Positions 50,653 to 60,052 of a DNA stretch of 64,000 nucleotides are shown here, in pieces; position 1 is the stretch's first letter; each line of letters begins with the position of its first letter. The notes below the pieces were generated by a model. That model worked only from the letters and a program-made list of their open reading frames with translations, was not told where the DNA came from and ran no database searches. The position numbers and the translations under genes are program-made. Source of the DNA: CAWIJK01 sp963836375. Its GTDB lineage: Bacteria; Actinomycetota; Acidimicrobiia; Acidimicrobiales; RAAP-2. The stretch is from the NCBI GenBank assembly GCA_963836375.1, contig CAWIJK010000002.1, positions 124,001 to 188,000 on the forward strand. Direction: 5' to 3'.

Positions 50653-50943
50653 ATGCGGGTCATGGCGAGGATCTCGATTCCGGTGGAGGCCGGGAACCGG
50701 GCCGCCAAGGACGGCAGTCTGGTGCGGGTGATCCAAGAGACGGTCGACACCTGGAAGCCCGAGTCGACCTACCTCACGACCTTCGACGGCCGGCGGACGG
50801 CCTTCTTGGTCTTCGAGATGGTCGACCAGTCCCAGCTGGCGGCGTTCAGCGAGCCGTTGTTCGCCGCCCTCGACGCCACCGTCCAGGTCGCGCCGGCCAT
50901 GAACACCGGGGACCTCACCAAGGGCCTCGGGTCACCGGGCTGA
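50653..50943 (+). CDS. Small conserved protein, dimeric alpha/beta-barrel-like
   Basis: 96-aa protein. The sequence MRVMARISIPVEAGNRAAKDG, then YLTTFDGRRTAFLVFEMVD and VQVAPAMN, suggests a ferredoxin-like alpha/beta fold similar to DUF3303/GYD-type proteins. ATG 50653 has GAGGGGAGGCG just upstream, and TATGGT at about 50606-50611 may be the -10. The function is unknown. It is convergent with pckG. Confidence 0.6.
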   Translation: MRVMARISIPVEAGNRAAKDGSLVRVIQETVDTWKPESTYLTTFDGRRTAFLVFEMVDQSQLAAFSEPLFAALDATVQVAPAMNTGDLTKGLGSPG

Positions 50944-50958
50944 CCCCGACGGCCCCGC

Positions 50959-52749
50959 TCAGCCCAGCCGTCGCTCGAGGTCGTCGACCGCCCCGGCCAA
51001 CGCGCTGGGCAGCCGGTCGCCGAACTGGGCGAAGTGCTCCCGGATGAGGGGCACCTCGGCCCGCCACTCGTCGCGGTCGACCCGCAGGAGCTCGTCCATG
51101 TCCTCTTTGGACAGGCCGGTGCCCTCGATCTCGATGGCCCCGGGTGCCGGCACGTGGCCGATCGGCGTCTCGACCGCCTCACCCCGGCCGCTCACCCGCT
51201 CGAACACCCACTCGAGGACCCGCGAGTTGTCGCCGTAGCCGGGCCAGAGCCACTTGCCGTCGGGGCCCTTGCGGAACCAGTTGACGTAGAAGATCTTGGG
51301 CAGTTTGGACTGCTCGGCGCCCGCCCCAACCTTCAGCCAGTGGCCGAAGTAGTCGGCCATGTTGTAGCCGCAGAACGGCAGCATGGCGAAGGGGTCCCGT
51401 CGCAGGTTGCCGACCGCCCCGGCCGCCGCCGCCGTGGTCTCCGACGCCATGATCGAGCCCAAGAAGACGCCGTGGGACCAGTCGAAGGACTGGAACACGA
51501 GCGGGACCACCGAGGCCCGTCGGCCGCCGAAGAGGATGGCCGAGATGGGCACCCCCGCCGGGTCCTCCCAGTTCGAGGCGATCGCCGGGTCCTGGGCCGC
51601 CGGCGCGGTGAAGCGGGCGTTGGGGTGGGCCGCCGGCCCGTCCGACGCCGGGGTCCACTCCTGGCCCCTCCAGTTGGTGCAGTGGGCGGGCGGCTCGTCG
51701 GACATGCCCTCCCACCAGACGTCGCCGTCGTCGGTGAGCGCGGTGTTGGTGAAGATCGTGTTGGCGGCGACCGAGAACATGGCGTTGGGGTTGGTGTGCG
51801 AGTTCGTGCCCGGTGCCACCCCGAAGAAGCCGGCCTCGGGGTTGATGGCGTAGAGGCGCCCGTCCCGGCCGAACTTCATCCAGCAGATGTCGTCGCCGAC
51901 GGTCTCGACCTTCCAGTCGGCCAGGGTGGGGACCAGCATGGCCAGGTTGGTCTTGCCGCACGAGGACGGGAAGGCCCCGGTGACATAGCGGGTCTCGCCG
52001 TCGGGCGACGTCAGCTTGAGGATCAGCATGTGCTCGGCCAGCCAGCCGTCGTCGCGGGCCATGACCGAGGCGATGCGCAGGGCGAAGCACTTCTTGCCCA
52101 GCAGGGCGTTGCCGCCGTAGCCCGAGCCGTAGGACCAGATCTCCCGGGTCTCGGGGAAGTGCACGATGTACTTGTTCTCGGCGTCGCAGGGCCACGCCAC
52201 GTCGGCCTGACCCGGCTCGAGGGGGGCGCCCACCGAGTGCAGGCAGGGCACGAACTCGCCGTCGTCGCCCAGCACCTCGAGCGCACCGGCCCCCATGCGG
52301 GTCATGATCCGCATGTTGACGGCGACGTAGGCCGAATCGGTGACCTCCACCCCGATATGGGCGATGTCCGAGCCGAGGGGCCCCATCGAGAAGGGGACCA
52401 CGTACATGGTCCGGCCCTTCATCGAGCCGGCGAAGAGGCCTGTGAGGGTGGCGCGCATCTCGGCCGGGTCGCACCAGTTGTTGGTCGGCCCGGCGTCGCC
52501 CTCGGCCGCCGAGCAGATGAACGTGCGGTCCTCGACCCGGGCCACGTCACCGGGGTCCGAATGGGCCCAGTAGCTGTTGGGCCGCTTGGCCTCGGCCAGG
52601 CTGGTGAAGGTCCCCTGGTCCACCAGGAGCTGGCACAGGCGGTCGTACTCCTCGGCCGATCCGTCGCACCACTCGACCCGGTCGGGCGTCGTCAGGGCTG
52701 CGATCTCCTCCACCCACTCGACGAGCTTGCGGTTCTGTGTGGGGGCCAT
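50959..52749 (-). CDS. pckG: Phosphoenolpyruvate carboxykinase (GTP)
   Basis: 596-aa GTP-dependent PEPCK converting oxaloacetate to PEP. Kinase-1a P-loop AFPSSCGKTNLAM carries the reactive Cys; GDDICWMKFG is kinase-2; YGSGYGGNALLGKKCFALRI and PEAGFFGVAPGTN are conserved; GGRRASVVPLVFQSFDW follows. Length is typical. CAAGGAGG precedes ATG 52749. It is divergent from thiL. It indicates gluconeogenic or anaplerotic control of the PEP node. Confidence 0.96.
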   Translation of the reverse strand: MAPTQNRKLVEWVEEIAALTTPDRVEWCDGSAEEYDRLCQLLVDQGTFTSLAEAKRPNSYWAHSDPGDVARVEDRTFICSAAEGDAGPTNNWCDPAEMRATLTGLFAGSMKGRTMYVVPFSMGPLGSDIAHIGVEVTDSAYVAVNMRIMTRMGAGALEVLGDDGEFVPCLHSVGAPLEPGQADVAWPCDAENKYIVHFPETREIWSYGSGYGGNALLGKKCFALRIASVMARDDGWLAEHMLILKLTSPDGETRYVTGAFPSSCGKTNLAMLVPTLADWKVETVGDDICWMKFGRDGRLYAINPEAGFFGVAPGTNSHTNPNAMFSVAANTIFTNTALTDDGDVWWEGMSDEPPAHCTNWRGQEWTPASDGPAAHPNARFTAPAAQDPAIASNWEDPAGVPISAILFGGRRASVVPLVFQSFDWSHGVFLGSIMASETTAAAAGAVGNLRRDPFAMLPFCGYNMADYFGHWLKVGAGAEQSKLPKIFYVNWFRKGPDGKWLWPGYGDNSRVLEWVFERVSGRGEAVETPIGHVPAPGAIEIEGTGLSKEDMDELLRVDRDEWRAEVPLIREHFAQFGDRLPSALAGAVDDLERRLG

Positions 52750-52849
52750 CGGGGTTCGCGTCCTCCTTGGATTGCGCTACGACGTTCGTGCACGAGCACC
52801 GACGCCCGCTCGCGCCAATCGTGCAGCACTCAATGGTAGGCATGAAGCC

Positions 52850-53821
52850 GTGCCCCCTCCCAACCCGCCGCCGGGTGCCGCGAGGCCCCGGGCGGCCGAG
52901 GACGAACTGGTGGCCAGGCTCTCGGTGGCTCTCACCAGGGCCTCCGGGCCGCCACCGCCGTCGGAGATCTGGATCGGCGACGACGCCGCCGTGCTGGAGC
53001 GCCCCCCCGGCGTCCTCCTGTTGGCCACCGACGCCGCCGTGGCCGGCGTGCATGCCGATCTGGCCCTGGTCGGGGTGGACGACCTCGGGTGGAAGGCGCT
53101 GACCGCCACGGTGAGCGACATCGCGGCGATGGGCGGTCGCCCGACCCACGCCCTGGTGAGCATCTGCGGGCCCCCCGGGACCGACCTCGACCGTCTGGTC
53201 GACGGGGTGGCTGAGGCCTCGGCCGAGTGGGACTGCCCGGTGGTCGGGGGCGACCTCTCGGGCGCGCCGGCCCTCGTGGTGGTGGCCGCGGTCAGCGGAA
53301 CCGTTGGACCCGGCGGGCCCCCGGCCGTCACCCGGGCCGGGGCCCGTCCCGGCGACAACCTCTTCGTCACCGGCCCGCTCGGGGCCTCGGCCGCCGGACT
53401 GCGCCTGCTCCGAGAGGGCCCCGGCCGGTCGGGACCGCCGGCGGCGGTGACCGCCCACCGCCGCCCCCGGGCGCGGGTGGCCGAGGGCCAGGTCGCCCGC
53501 CGGTCTGGGGCGAGCGCCATGATCGACGTCTCCGACGGTCTGTCCATCGACGCCGGGCGGCTGGCCCTGGCCTCGGGGGTGGGCCTCGCCCTCGACGAGG
53601 TGCCGGTGGCCGAGGGGGCCCGTCTCGACGAGGCCCTCGGGGGCGGCGAGGACTACGAACTGGTCCTGGCCACCGCCGAGCCCAACCGGCTGGTGGACGG
53701 CTTCGCCGCCGCCGGCCTGCGGCCACCAATCCCGATCGGTCGCTGCACCCCCGAGCCGACCGAGCGCCGGCTGGCCGGACGCCCGCTCGACCCTGTGGGC
53801 TTCGAGCACCGCTTCGGATGA
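52850..53821 (+). CDS. thiL: Thiamine-monophosphate kinase
   Basis: 323-aa ThiL, phosphorylating thiamine phosphate to thiamine diphosphate. IGDDAAVLERP binds Mg and nucleotide; LLLATDAAVAGVHAD, LTATVSDIAAMGGRP, VVGGDLSGAP, MIDVSDGLSIDAGRLA and GGGEDYELVLA are all family motifs. GTG 52850 follows TAGGCA (52837-52842) by seven bases, so it is probably leaderless. The gene order thiL followed by rpmB, fakA and recG matches mycobacteria. Confidence 0.92.
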   Translation: MPPPNPPPGAARPRAAEDELVARLSVALTRASGPPPPSEIWIGDDAAVLERPPGVLLLATDAAVAGVHADLALVGVDDLGWKALTATVSDIAAMGGRPTHALVSICGPPGTDLDRLVDGVAEASAEWDCPVVGGDLSGAPALVVVAAVSGTVGPGGPPAVTRAGARPGDNLFVTGPLGASAAGLRLLREGPGRSGPPAAVTAHRRPRARVAEGQVARRSGASAMIDVSDGLSIDAGRLALASGVGLALDEVPVAEGARLDEALGGGEDYELVLATAEPNRLVDGFAAAGLRPPIPIGRCTPEPTERRLAGRPLDPVGFEHRFG

Positions 53822-53849
53822 CCGGGCGCCACCGCCGGCGGGGGCCGGT

Positions 53850-54602
53850 TCAGCCGGTGCCCGGGGCCACCGCCGGGCCGACGACCGCAACGTCGTCGGG
53901 ACCGGGCGCCCCCAGTGCCTCGAGGATCGCCCGGGCCACCTCGACCGGCTGGAGGACCTCGTGACTGAGGTGCCCGTCGGCCAGCCAGCGCTCGAGGGCA
54001 CCGGTGGCCGCCACCGGGTCCCACCGGTCGGCGAACCCGGTGGCGGTGTCGCCGACGGTCACCACGACGACCCTGACCTCGGGCTCTTCGACCCGCAGGG
54101 CCCGGGCCAGCTCCACCAGGGCCGCCTTGGAGGCGGCGTAGGCCCCGAGCCCGGGCCACGGATCGCCCACCGAGTGCGAGGAGAGCACGGCCAGGGAGCC
54201 CCGTCGGGCCGTGGCGGGCCGGCGGAGGTGGGGGAGGGCGGCCGAGGCCACCAGCGCCGCGCCGACCACGTTGGTCGAGAGCACCGTCTCCCACTGCTCG
54301 GGGGTGGTCACCGCCAGGTCGGCCAGCGGCGCCACCCCGGCCGCGTAGATCACGGCGTCGAGGCCCCCCAGCCACGACGCCGCGGCCCCGACCGAGCGGC
54401 GCACCGCGGCGGGGTCGGTGACGTCGGCGGCGAAGGCCCGGGCGCCGCCCCCGGCCTCGGCGACGACGTCGGCGAGCAACGGGAGCCTCCGGGCGACCGC
54501 CGCCACCTGGGCCCCCGAGCCGGCCGCCTCGAGGACCAGGGCCCGGCCGATCCCAGAGGACGCACCGACCACCAAGAGGCGGCGCACCGCGGTGCCCGGC
54601 AC
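53850..54602 (-). CDS. Short-chain dehydrogenase/reductase
   Basis: About 250-aa SDR. VVGASSGIGRAL gives the NAD(P)-binding glycine motif, FAADVTDPAAV the adenine acid, YAAGVAP the NAG-like turn, and SSHSVG with YAASK the Ser-Tyr-Lys catalytic set. GTG 54602 or GTG 54587 are both possible starts; upstream sequence runs into rpmB. It lies at the position where mycobacteria carry ung between thiL and rpmB. The substrate is unknown. Confidence 0.8.
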   Translation of the reverse strand: MPGTAVRRLLVVGASSGIGRALVLEAAGSGAQVAAVARRLPLLADVVAEAGGGARAFAADVTDPAAVRRSVGAAASWLGGLDAVIYAAGVAPLADLAVTTPEQWETVLSTNVVGAALVASAALPHLRRPATARRGSLAVLSSHSVGDPWPGLGAYAASKAALVELARALRVEEPEVRVVVVTVGDTATGFADRWDPVAATGALERWLADGHLSHEVLQPVEVARAILEALGAPGPDDVAVVGPAVAPGTG

Positions 54603-54649
54603 GGTCGGCCCGTCGTCGCCGGGCGTCGCTCGGACCCCGAAAACCCGGC

Positions 54650-54862
54650 TCAGCCGGCGGTCGGAACCCGCCGGGGCGGCTTGGTCACCTTGCCGGCGCG
54701 GATGCACGAGGTGCAGACGTGGAGGCGACGGGGCGAGCCGTCCACCAGGGCCCGAACCCGCTGGATGTTGGGGTCCCAGCGCCGCTTGTTGCGCCGGTGG
54801 GAGTGGCTCAGGCTCATGCCGAACGACGGCTTCTTGCCGCAGAGCTCGCAGACGGCTGCCAT
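54650..54862 (-). CDS. rpmB: 50S ribosomal protein L28 (zinc-binding form)
   Basis: 70-aa bL28. MAAVCELCGKKPSFGMSLSH and HRRNKRRWDPNIQRV are family hallmarks. Two CxxC pairs (CELC and CTSC) make this the zinc-containing C+ form. ATG 54862 is preceded by AAAGAGGAG. It is divergent from fakA, unlike the mostly same-strand order in mycobacteria. Confidence 0.95.
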   Translation of the reverse strand: MAAVCELCGKKPSFGMSLSHSHRRNKRRWDPNIQRVRALVDGSPRRLHVCTSCIRAGKVTKPPRRVPTAG

Positions 54863-54953
54863 GTGCCCAACTCCTCTTTCCGGGGTCTCGGGGGGTGCGT
54901 CCACCGGGGCGTGCGACGGCGACCGCAGGGGCCGCCGGGAACGGCGAGAAGGT

Positions 54954-54959
54954 TAGCAT
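54954..54959 (+). promoter_or_regulatory. -10 box of the fakA-recG transcript
   Basis: TAGCAT eight bases before ATG 54968, a near-leaderless start. Confidence 0.55.
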
Positions 54960-54967
54960 CCCTTGCC

Positions 54968-56629
54968 ATGACGGCCCGGGCGACGTTGGCGGCGGCGGAC
55001 GTCCGTGCTCTCGTCGTCTCCTACCGGGACGCCCTGCGGACCCACCAGCAGGTCATCAACCGGCTGAACGTCTACCCGGTGCCCGACGGGGACACCGGCA
55101 CCAACATGGCCCTGACCCTCGACGCCGTGGTCGACGAGCTCGACGGCCTCGGCCCCGACGCCTCGATGGGCGAGGTCTGCAAGGCGGTGGCCCACGGCTC
55201 GTTGATGGGGGCGCGGGGCAATTCGGGGGTCATCCTCTCCCAGCTCCTGCGGGGCATGGCCGAGCGGCTGGGACCGGCCGAGGAGGCCGGCCCCCCGGAC
55301 CTGGCCGAGGCCATGGTGATCGCCGGGACCCTGGCCCGCCAGGCGGTGGTCCGGCCGGTCGAAGGGACCATCTTGACCGTGGCCCGGGCCGGCGGCGAAG
55401 GGGCCACGGCGGGGCTCGAGGAGGGGGGCACGCTGGTGGTGGTGGCCGAGCGGGCCCGGGCGGCGGCGGCCGAGGCCCTGGCCCGCACGCCCGAGCTGCT
55501 CGAGGTCCTGGCCCGGGCCGGCGTGGTCGACGCCGGGGGCTCGGGCTACCTCTTGTTCTTCGACGCCCTGCTGAGCGTCATCGACGGGCGGGCACTCCCC
55601 GAGGCGCCCCGGGTCGACTCGGTCACCCCGGACCTCGGTGCCCTCGAGGGCGGCGGCGGCCCGGGCCCGGGCGACGAGTCGGCGGGGGACCTCCGCTACG
55701 AGGTCATGTACCTCCTCGACGCCCCCGACGACACGGTCTCGGACTTCAAGGAGGTCTGGGCCGGCATCGGCGACTCGATCGTCGTGGTGGGCGGCGACGG
55801 GCTGTGGAACTGCCACATCCACACCAACGACATCGGGGCGGCGGTGGAGGCCGCCCTCGACGCCGGCCGGCCCCGTGACATCCGGGTGACCGACCTGGCC
55901 GAGCAGGTCGAAGAGGAGCGGTGGGTGCGCGAAGGGGCCGGGTCGGCCCCACCCGAGCCCGCCGGCCCGCCGCCGCGCACCGCCGCGGTGGCGGTGGTGA
56001 CCGGTGAGGGGATCGGCCGGATCTTCCGCTCCCTCGGCGTCCACCACCAGGTGTTCGGGGGCCAGTCGATGAACCCGTCGACCGCCCAGATCCTCGAGGC
56101 GGTCGAGAGCCTCGCGTCCGACCAGGTGGTCGTGCTGCCCAACAACAAGAACATCCGGCCGGTGGCCGAGCAGGTCGACGCCCTCACCGACAAGTCGGTG
56201 CGGGTGGTGCCCACCGGGAGCATCGTCGAGGGCTTCGCCGCCCTGCTCGCCTACGACCCGGCGGCCACGGTCGACGACAACGTGGCGGCCATGACGGCCT
56301 CGGCCCGCAGGGTGCTCCCGGCCGAGGTCACAAGGGCGGTCCGCGACACGACGAGCGAGGCCGGCCCGGTGCGCGAGGGCGACTGGATCGGCCTGTCGCG
56401 CGACGGCCTGCTGGCGGTGGGCGACTCGCTGTCGGTGGTCACCATCACCCTCCTGTCGCGCCTGGTGACCGACGAGCACGAGCTGGTCACGATCATCGAG
56501 GGCGAGGGCGCCCACGCCGGCGACACCCGCCGGATCACCGAGTGGTTGCACGAGGAGCACCCCGACGTGGCCACCGAGGTGCACCACGGGGGCCAGCCGC
56601 TCTACCCGTACCTCCTCGGCATCGAGTGA
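54968..56629 (+). CDS. fakA: DAK/YloV-type kinase (fatty-acid kinase-like)
   Basis: 553-aa protein of the FakA/YloV family. The N-terminal DhaL-like nucleotide domain has NRLNVYPVPDGDTGTNM, ARGNSGVILSQLLRG and VDAGGSGYLLFFDAL. The middle DAK1-like domain has CHIHTNDIGAAVEAAL. The C-terminal DegV-like half contains VVTGEGIGRIFRSLG and VVLPNNKNIRPVAEQ. In Firmicutes FakA works with FakB to phosphorylate fatty acids. Orthologues next to recG are standard in actinobacteria (Rv2974c/Rv2975c, there split). Confidence 0.87.
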   Translation: MTARATLAAADVRALVVSYRDALRTHQQVINRLNVYPVPDGDTGTNMALTLDAVVDELDGLGPDASMGEVCKAVAHGSLMGARGNSGVILSQLLRGMAERLGPAEEAGPPDLAEAMVIAGTLARQAVVRPVEGTILTVARAGGEGATAGLEEGGTLVVVAERARAAAAEALARTPELLEVLARAGVVDAGGSGYLLFFDALLSVIDGRALPEAPRVDSVTPDLGALEGGGGPGPGDESAGDLRYEVMYLLDAPDDTVSDFKEVWAGIGDSIVVVGGDGLWNCHIHTNDIGAAVEAALDAGRPRDIRVTDLAEQVEEERWVREGAGSAPPEPAGPPPRTAAVAVVTGEGIGRIFRSLGVHHQVFGGQSMNPSTAQILEAVESLASDQVVVLPNNKNIRPVAEQVDALTDKSVRVVPTGSIVEGFAALLAYDPAATVDDNVAAMTASARRVLPAEVTRAVRDTTSEAGPVREGDWIGLSRDGLLAVGDSLSVVTITLLSRLVTDEHELVTIIEGEGAHAGDTRRITEWLHEEHPDVATEVHHGGQPLYPYLLGIE

Positions 56630-58902
56630 GCGGGGGAGCGACCCGCCCGCCGGCGACGGCCCCCGGCCGTACCCTGCGGAGCCTCTCGCTGCGCCCGGTG
56701 ACCGAGCTCAAGTCGCTCACCCCCAAGAAGGCGGCCGCCCTCCATTCGTGGGGCGTGGACTCGGTCCTCGACCTGGTGACCACCTTCCCCCGGCGCCATC
56801 TTGACCGGACCCGCCAGATGGACGTCGGCGACCTGGCCGTCGGGGACGAGGCCGTCGTCATGGCCGAGGTGGGCCGGGTCAACGCGCCGGGTGGCCGGGG
56901 CCGCCGTTCCCGGGTCGAGCTCGACGTCACCGACGGCACCGGGCGGGTCAAGGTCGTGTTCTTCAACCAGCCCTGGCGGGCCCGCCAGCTCCCCAAGGGC
57001 TCCGAGGCGCTCTTCTTCGGCAAGGTCACCGAGTACCGGGGGACCCGCCAGATGGTCATGCCGGTGGTCGACCTGGTGGTGGGGGTGGACGACGAGTCGG
57101 TGGCCCACCGCCGGCGCACCCTGCGGGTGGTGCCGGTCTACCCGGCCTCGGGCAAGTCCGGGCTGACCAGCTGGGAGGTGGGCACCTGGGTGGCCGAGGC
57201 CCTGGAGCGCTCCGGGGACTTCGCCGACCCGCTGCCCGAGCCCTGGCGGACCCGTCTGTCGTTGGTGGACCGGACGGCGGCCATGTGGGGCTACCACCTG
57301 CCCGAGACGATGGACCAGGTCGCCCCGGCGCGTCGCCGCCTCGCCTTCGACGAGCTGTTCCGCCTGCAGCTGCCCCTGGTCCTGCGCCGCCGGGCCCTCG
57401 AACGCGACGCCCGGGCCATCCGCCACGCCGTCTCCCCGCTCGACGTCACCGGCACCCGCCGTCCCGGCGGCCAGGGCTCGATGCTCGAGCCCGGGCCCAG
57501 CTTGGTCACCGAGTTCCTCGGCGGCCTCCCCTTCGAGCTGACCGGGGCCCAGCGGCGGGCCCTGGCCGCCATCTTCGCCGAGCTGGCCGGGCCGCTCCCG
57601 ATGCACCGTCTCTTGCAGGGCGACGTCGGCTCGGGCAAGACGGTGGTGGCCGTGGCCTCCCTCCTGGCCGCCGTGGGCGGTGGGCACCAGGGGGCGTTCA
57701 TGGTCCCCACCGAGGTGCTGGCCGAGCAGCACTTCATGGCCATCCGCGCCCTGACCGAGGGGCTCGGCGTCGCCGACCCCGATCGGTTGGAGGGGCGCCG
57801 GCCCCTCGCCGTGCGCCTCCTCACGGCGCGCACCACGGCGTCGGAGCGCACGGCCCTGCACCAGGGCCTGCGTGACGGCCAGGTGGACGTGGTGGTCGGC
57901 ACCCACGCGCTTTTGACCGACGAGGTGAGGTTCCACTCGCTCGGGATCGTGGTCATCGACGAGCAGCACCGCTTCGGTGTGGAGCAGCGCGCCGCGCTGC
58001 GCGACAAGGGGCGGTCCTCGGTGCTGGCCGAGGCGGCCGGTCCCGACGGCGGGGCCGACCCCGACCTGTTGGTGATGACGGCGACGCCGATCCCGCGGAC
58101 GGCGGCCATGGTGGTCTTCGGCGACCTGGACATGGTCGTCCTCGACGAGCTCCCGCCCGGGCGCACCCCGGTGACCACGGTCTGGGCCCGGACCGACCTC
58201 GAGGAGACCGAGGCCTGGAAGCGGGTACGCGACGAGGTGGCCGCCGGCCGCCGGGCCTACGTCGTGTGCCCCCTGGTGGAGGGCTCGGTCAAGGTGGAGG
58301 CGACCTCGGCGGTGGCCGAGTACGAGCGCCTGGCGGCCGAGGACCTGGCCGGACTGCGCGTCGGGCTGTTGCACGGCCAGATGCCCGCCGCGGACAAGGA
58401 GGCGGCGATGGCCGCCTTCCGGGCCGGCGAGCTCGAGGTCCTGGTGGCCACCACGGTGATCGAGGTCGGCGTCGACGTGCCCGAGGCGACGGTGATGGTG
58501 GTCGAGGACGCCGAGCGCTTCGGCATCGCCCAGCTCCACCAGCTGCGGGGCCGGGTAGGACGGGGGGCCGACCGGGCCTGGTGCTACCTGCTGGGCGCCG
58601 CCGCCGAAGGCGACGCCGCCGAGCGCCTGCGTGCCCTCGTGCGGACCACCGACGGCTTCGAACTGGCCGAGGTCGACCTCGACCTGAGGGGCGAGGGCAC
58701 CATCTTGGGCACCCGCCAGAAGGGCCGCAGCGACCTGCAGCTGGCCTCGTTGCGGCGCGACCGGGAACTGCTCGACGCCGCCCGGGCGGTGGCCGAGGCG
58801 ATCACCGCCGACGACCCGCTCTTGGCCGACCACCCCCTGCTCGAGGACGAGACCAGGCTCTTCGTCGACGAGGGGGAGGCGGCGTTCCTCTTCAAGAGCT
58901 GA
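56626..58902 (+). CDS. recG: ATP-dependent DNA helicase RecG
   Basis: 758-aa branch-migration helicase. The N-terminal wedge/OB domain includes VTTFPRRHLDRTRQM and GTGRVKVVFFNQPW. Helicase motifs: LLQGDVGSGKTVVA (I), TEVLAEQH (Ia), VVIDEQHRFG (II), LVMTATPIPRT (III), VATTVIEVGVDVPEAT (V) and QLHQLRGRVGRG (VI). GTG 56626 overlaps the fakA stop (GTGA). TACCCT at 56670-56675 may be an internal promoter; a shorter start at GTG 56698 is possible. Confidence 0.95.
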   Translation: MSGGATRPPATAPGRTLRSLSLRPVTELKSLTPKKAAALHSWGVDSVLDLVTTFPRRHLDRTRQMDVGDLAVGDEAVVMAEVGRVNAPGGRGRRSRVELDVTDGTGRVKVVFFNQPWRARQLPKGSEALFFGKVTEYRGTRQMVMPVVDLVVGVDDESVAHRRRTLRVVPVYPASGKSGLTSWEVGTWVAEALERSGDFADPLPEPWRTRLSLVDRTAAMWGYHLPETMDQVAPARRRLAFDELFRLQLPLVLRRRALERDARAIRHAVSPLDVTGTRRPGGQGSMLEPGPSLVTEFLGGLPFELTGAQRRALAAIFAELAGPLPMHRLLQGDVGSGKTVVAVASLLAAVGGGHQGAFMVPTEVLAEQHFMAIRALTEGLGVADPDRLEGRRPLAVRLLTARTTASERTALHQGLRDGQVDVVVGTHALLTDEVRFHSLGIVVIDEQHRFGVEQRAALRDKGRSSVLAEAAGPDGGADPDLLVMTATPIPRTAAMVVFGDLDMVVLDELPPGRTPVTTVWARTDLEETEAWKRVRDEVAAGRRAYVVCPLVEGSVKVEATSAVAEYERLAAEDLAGLRVGLLHGQMPAADKEAAMAAFRAGELEVLVATTVIEVGVDVPEATVMVVEDAERFGIAQLHQLRGRVGRGADRAWCYLLGAAAEGDAAERLRALVRTTDGFELAEVDLDLRGEGTILGTRQKGRSDLQLASLRRDRELLDAARAVAEAITADDPLLADHPLLEDETRLFVDEGEAAFLFKS

Positions 58903-58972
58903 CCGGTCACCCCCGAGACGCCGTGGCACGCCACCCCGGGGGGCCGTCGCCGTCCTGTCGGTGCGGCGGCGG

Positions 58973-58978
58973 TACGCT
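58973..58978 (+). promoter_or_regulatory. -10 box of leaderless rsmD
   Basis: TACGCT, exactly six bases before GTG 58985. Confidence 0.6.
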
Positions 58979-58984
58979 GCGGAC

Positions 58985-59545
58985 GTGCGCGTGATCGGCG
59001 GTTCCAGCCGAGGTCGTCGCCTGAAGGCCCGCCTCCCGGCTGAGGTGCGGCCGACCTCGGACCGGGTCCGCGAGGCCATCTTCGACATCTTGGGGTCGAT
59101 GGGCGGGGTGGACGGCCTGTCGGTGCTGGACCTGTTCTGTGGGAGCGGGGCCCTCGGGGCCGAGGCGCTCTCGCGCGGGGCGGCCCAGGTGACCTTCGTC
59201 GACCACGACGCCGCCGTGTTGGCCGCGGTGGGCGACAACCTGGCCTCGGTCGGCCTGGCCCACGAGCCGACCGAGCTGGTGCGGGCCGAGCTCCCGGGCT
59301 GGCTCTCGCGGGCGCCGGCGGTCGACCTGGCGCTGTGCGACCCGCCCTACGCCTTCGGTGACTGGACCACGCTGCTGACCTCTCTGTCGGCGTCGGTCGC
59401 CGTCCTCGAGTCGTCCACCCCGATCGAGGTGCCCGAGGGCTGGGTGATCACAAGGGCGCGCCGTTACGGCGGTACGCTCATCACCGTGGCCCGCCAGACC
59501 CCCGCGCCGGCGCCGGCGCCGACGTCCGCGGCCACCCGGCCGTGA
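58985..59545 (+). CDS. rsmD: 16S rRNA (guanine966-N2)-methyltransferase
   Basis: 186-aa RsmD. RVIGGSSRGRRLKA and RPTSDRVREAIFDIL are the N-terminal signature; VLDLFCGSGALGAEALSRGA binds SAM, and LCDPPY is the catalytic N6/N2 motif IV. Leaderless GTG start. The last codons overlap coaD (GTGA), and an Ala/Pro tail extends the C-terminus. Confidence 0.93.
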   Translation: MRVIGGSSRGRRLKARLPAEVRPTSDRVREAIFDILGSMGGVDGLSVLDLFCGSGALGAEALSRGAAQVTFVDHDAAVLAAVGDNLASVGLAHEPTELVRAELPGWLSRAPAVDLALCDPPYAFGDWTTLLTSLSASVAVLESSTPIEVPEGWVITRARRYGGTLITVARQTPAPAPAPTSAATRP

Positions 59546-60048
59546 AGATCGCGCTGATCCCCGGATCCTTCGACCCGTTCCACAACGGCCACCTCGAGGT
59601 GGTGGAGCGGGCCACCCGGCTCTTCGACCAGGTCGTCGTGGCCGTGGTCCGCAACCCCCAGAAGAGCGAGCCGCTGTTCACCCTCGACGAGCGCCAGGAG
59701 ATGCTCGAAGAGGCGCTCGAGCACCTGCCCGGGGTCGGGATCGTCTCGGTGTCCACCCTGGTCGTCAACGTGGCCCGGGACGTCGGCGCGTCGGCCATCG
59801 TCAAGGGCCTCCGGGCGGTCTCTGACTTCGAGAACGAGCTGCAGATGGCCCAGATGAACCGCCAGCTGTCGGGGGTCGAGACCATTTTCATCCCCACCAG
59901 CTCGACCCATTCGTTCGTGGCCTCCAAGCTCCTGCGCGAGGTGGCCCGCTACGGCGGGGACGTGTCGGCCTTCGTGCCCAAGGTCGTCTCCTTGCGCCTC
60001 CAGGACAAGTTCGACCCCCCGGGCCCGGCGGGGGCGGTGGGCGGGTGA
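59542..60048 (+). CDS. coaD: Phosphopantetheine adenylyltransferase
   Basis: 168-aa CoaD, the penultimate step of CoA synthesis. ALIPGSFDPFHNGHLEVV has the T/HxGH nucleotidyltransferase motif; VKGLRAVSDFENELQMAQMN and TSSTHSFVASKLLREVARYGGDV are conserved. The start overlaps the rsmD stop, giving a coupled pair as in most actinobacteria. Confidence 0.95.
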   Translation: MKIALIPGSFDPFHNGHLEVVERATRLFDQVVVAVVRNPQKSEPLFTLDERQEMLEEALEHLPGVGIVSVSTLVVNVARDVGASAIVKGLRAVSDFENELQMAQMNRQLSGVETIFIPTSSTHSFVASKLLREVARYGGDVSAFVPKVVSLRLQDKFDPPGPAGAVGG

Positions 60049-60052
60049 GGCG

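Noticed and set aside
56602..59238. 878-codon open frame antisense to recG and rsmD
   Set aside because: Low-complexity composition and exact mirroring of strong genes; no start signals.
59473..59478. TACGCT near the end of rsmD as a coaD promoter
   Set aside because: It lies inside the rsmD coding sequence about 60 bases before coaD; the coaD start is coupled to rsmD, so a separate promoter is not needed.
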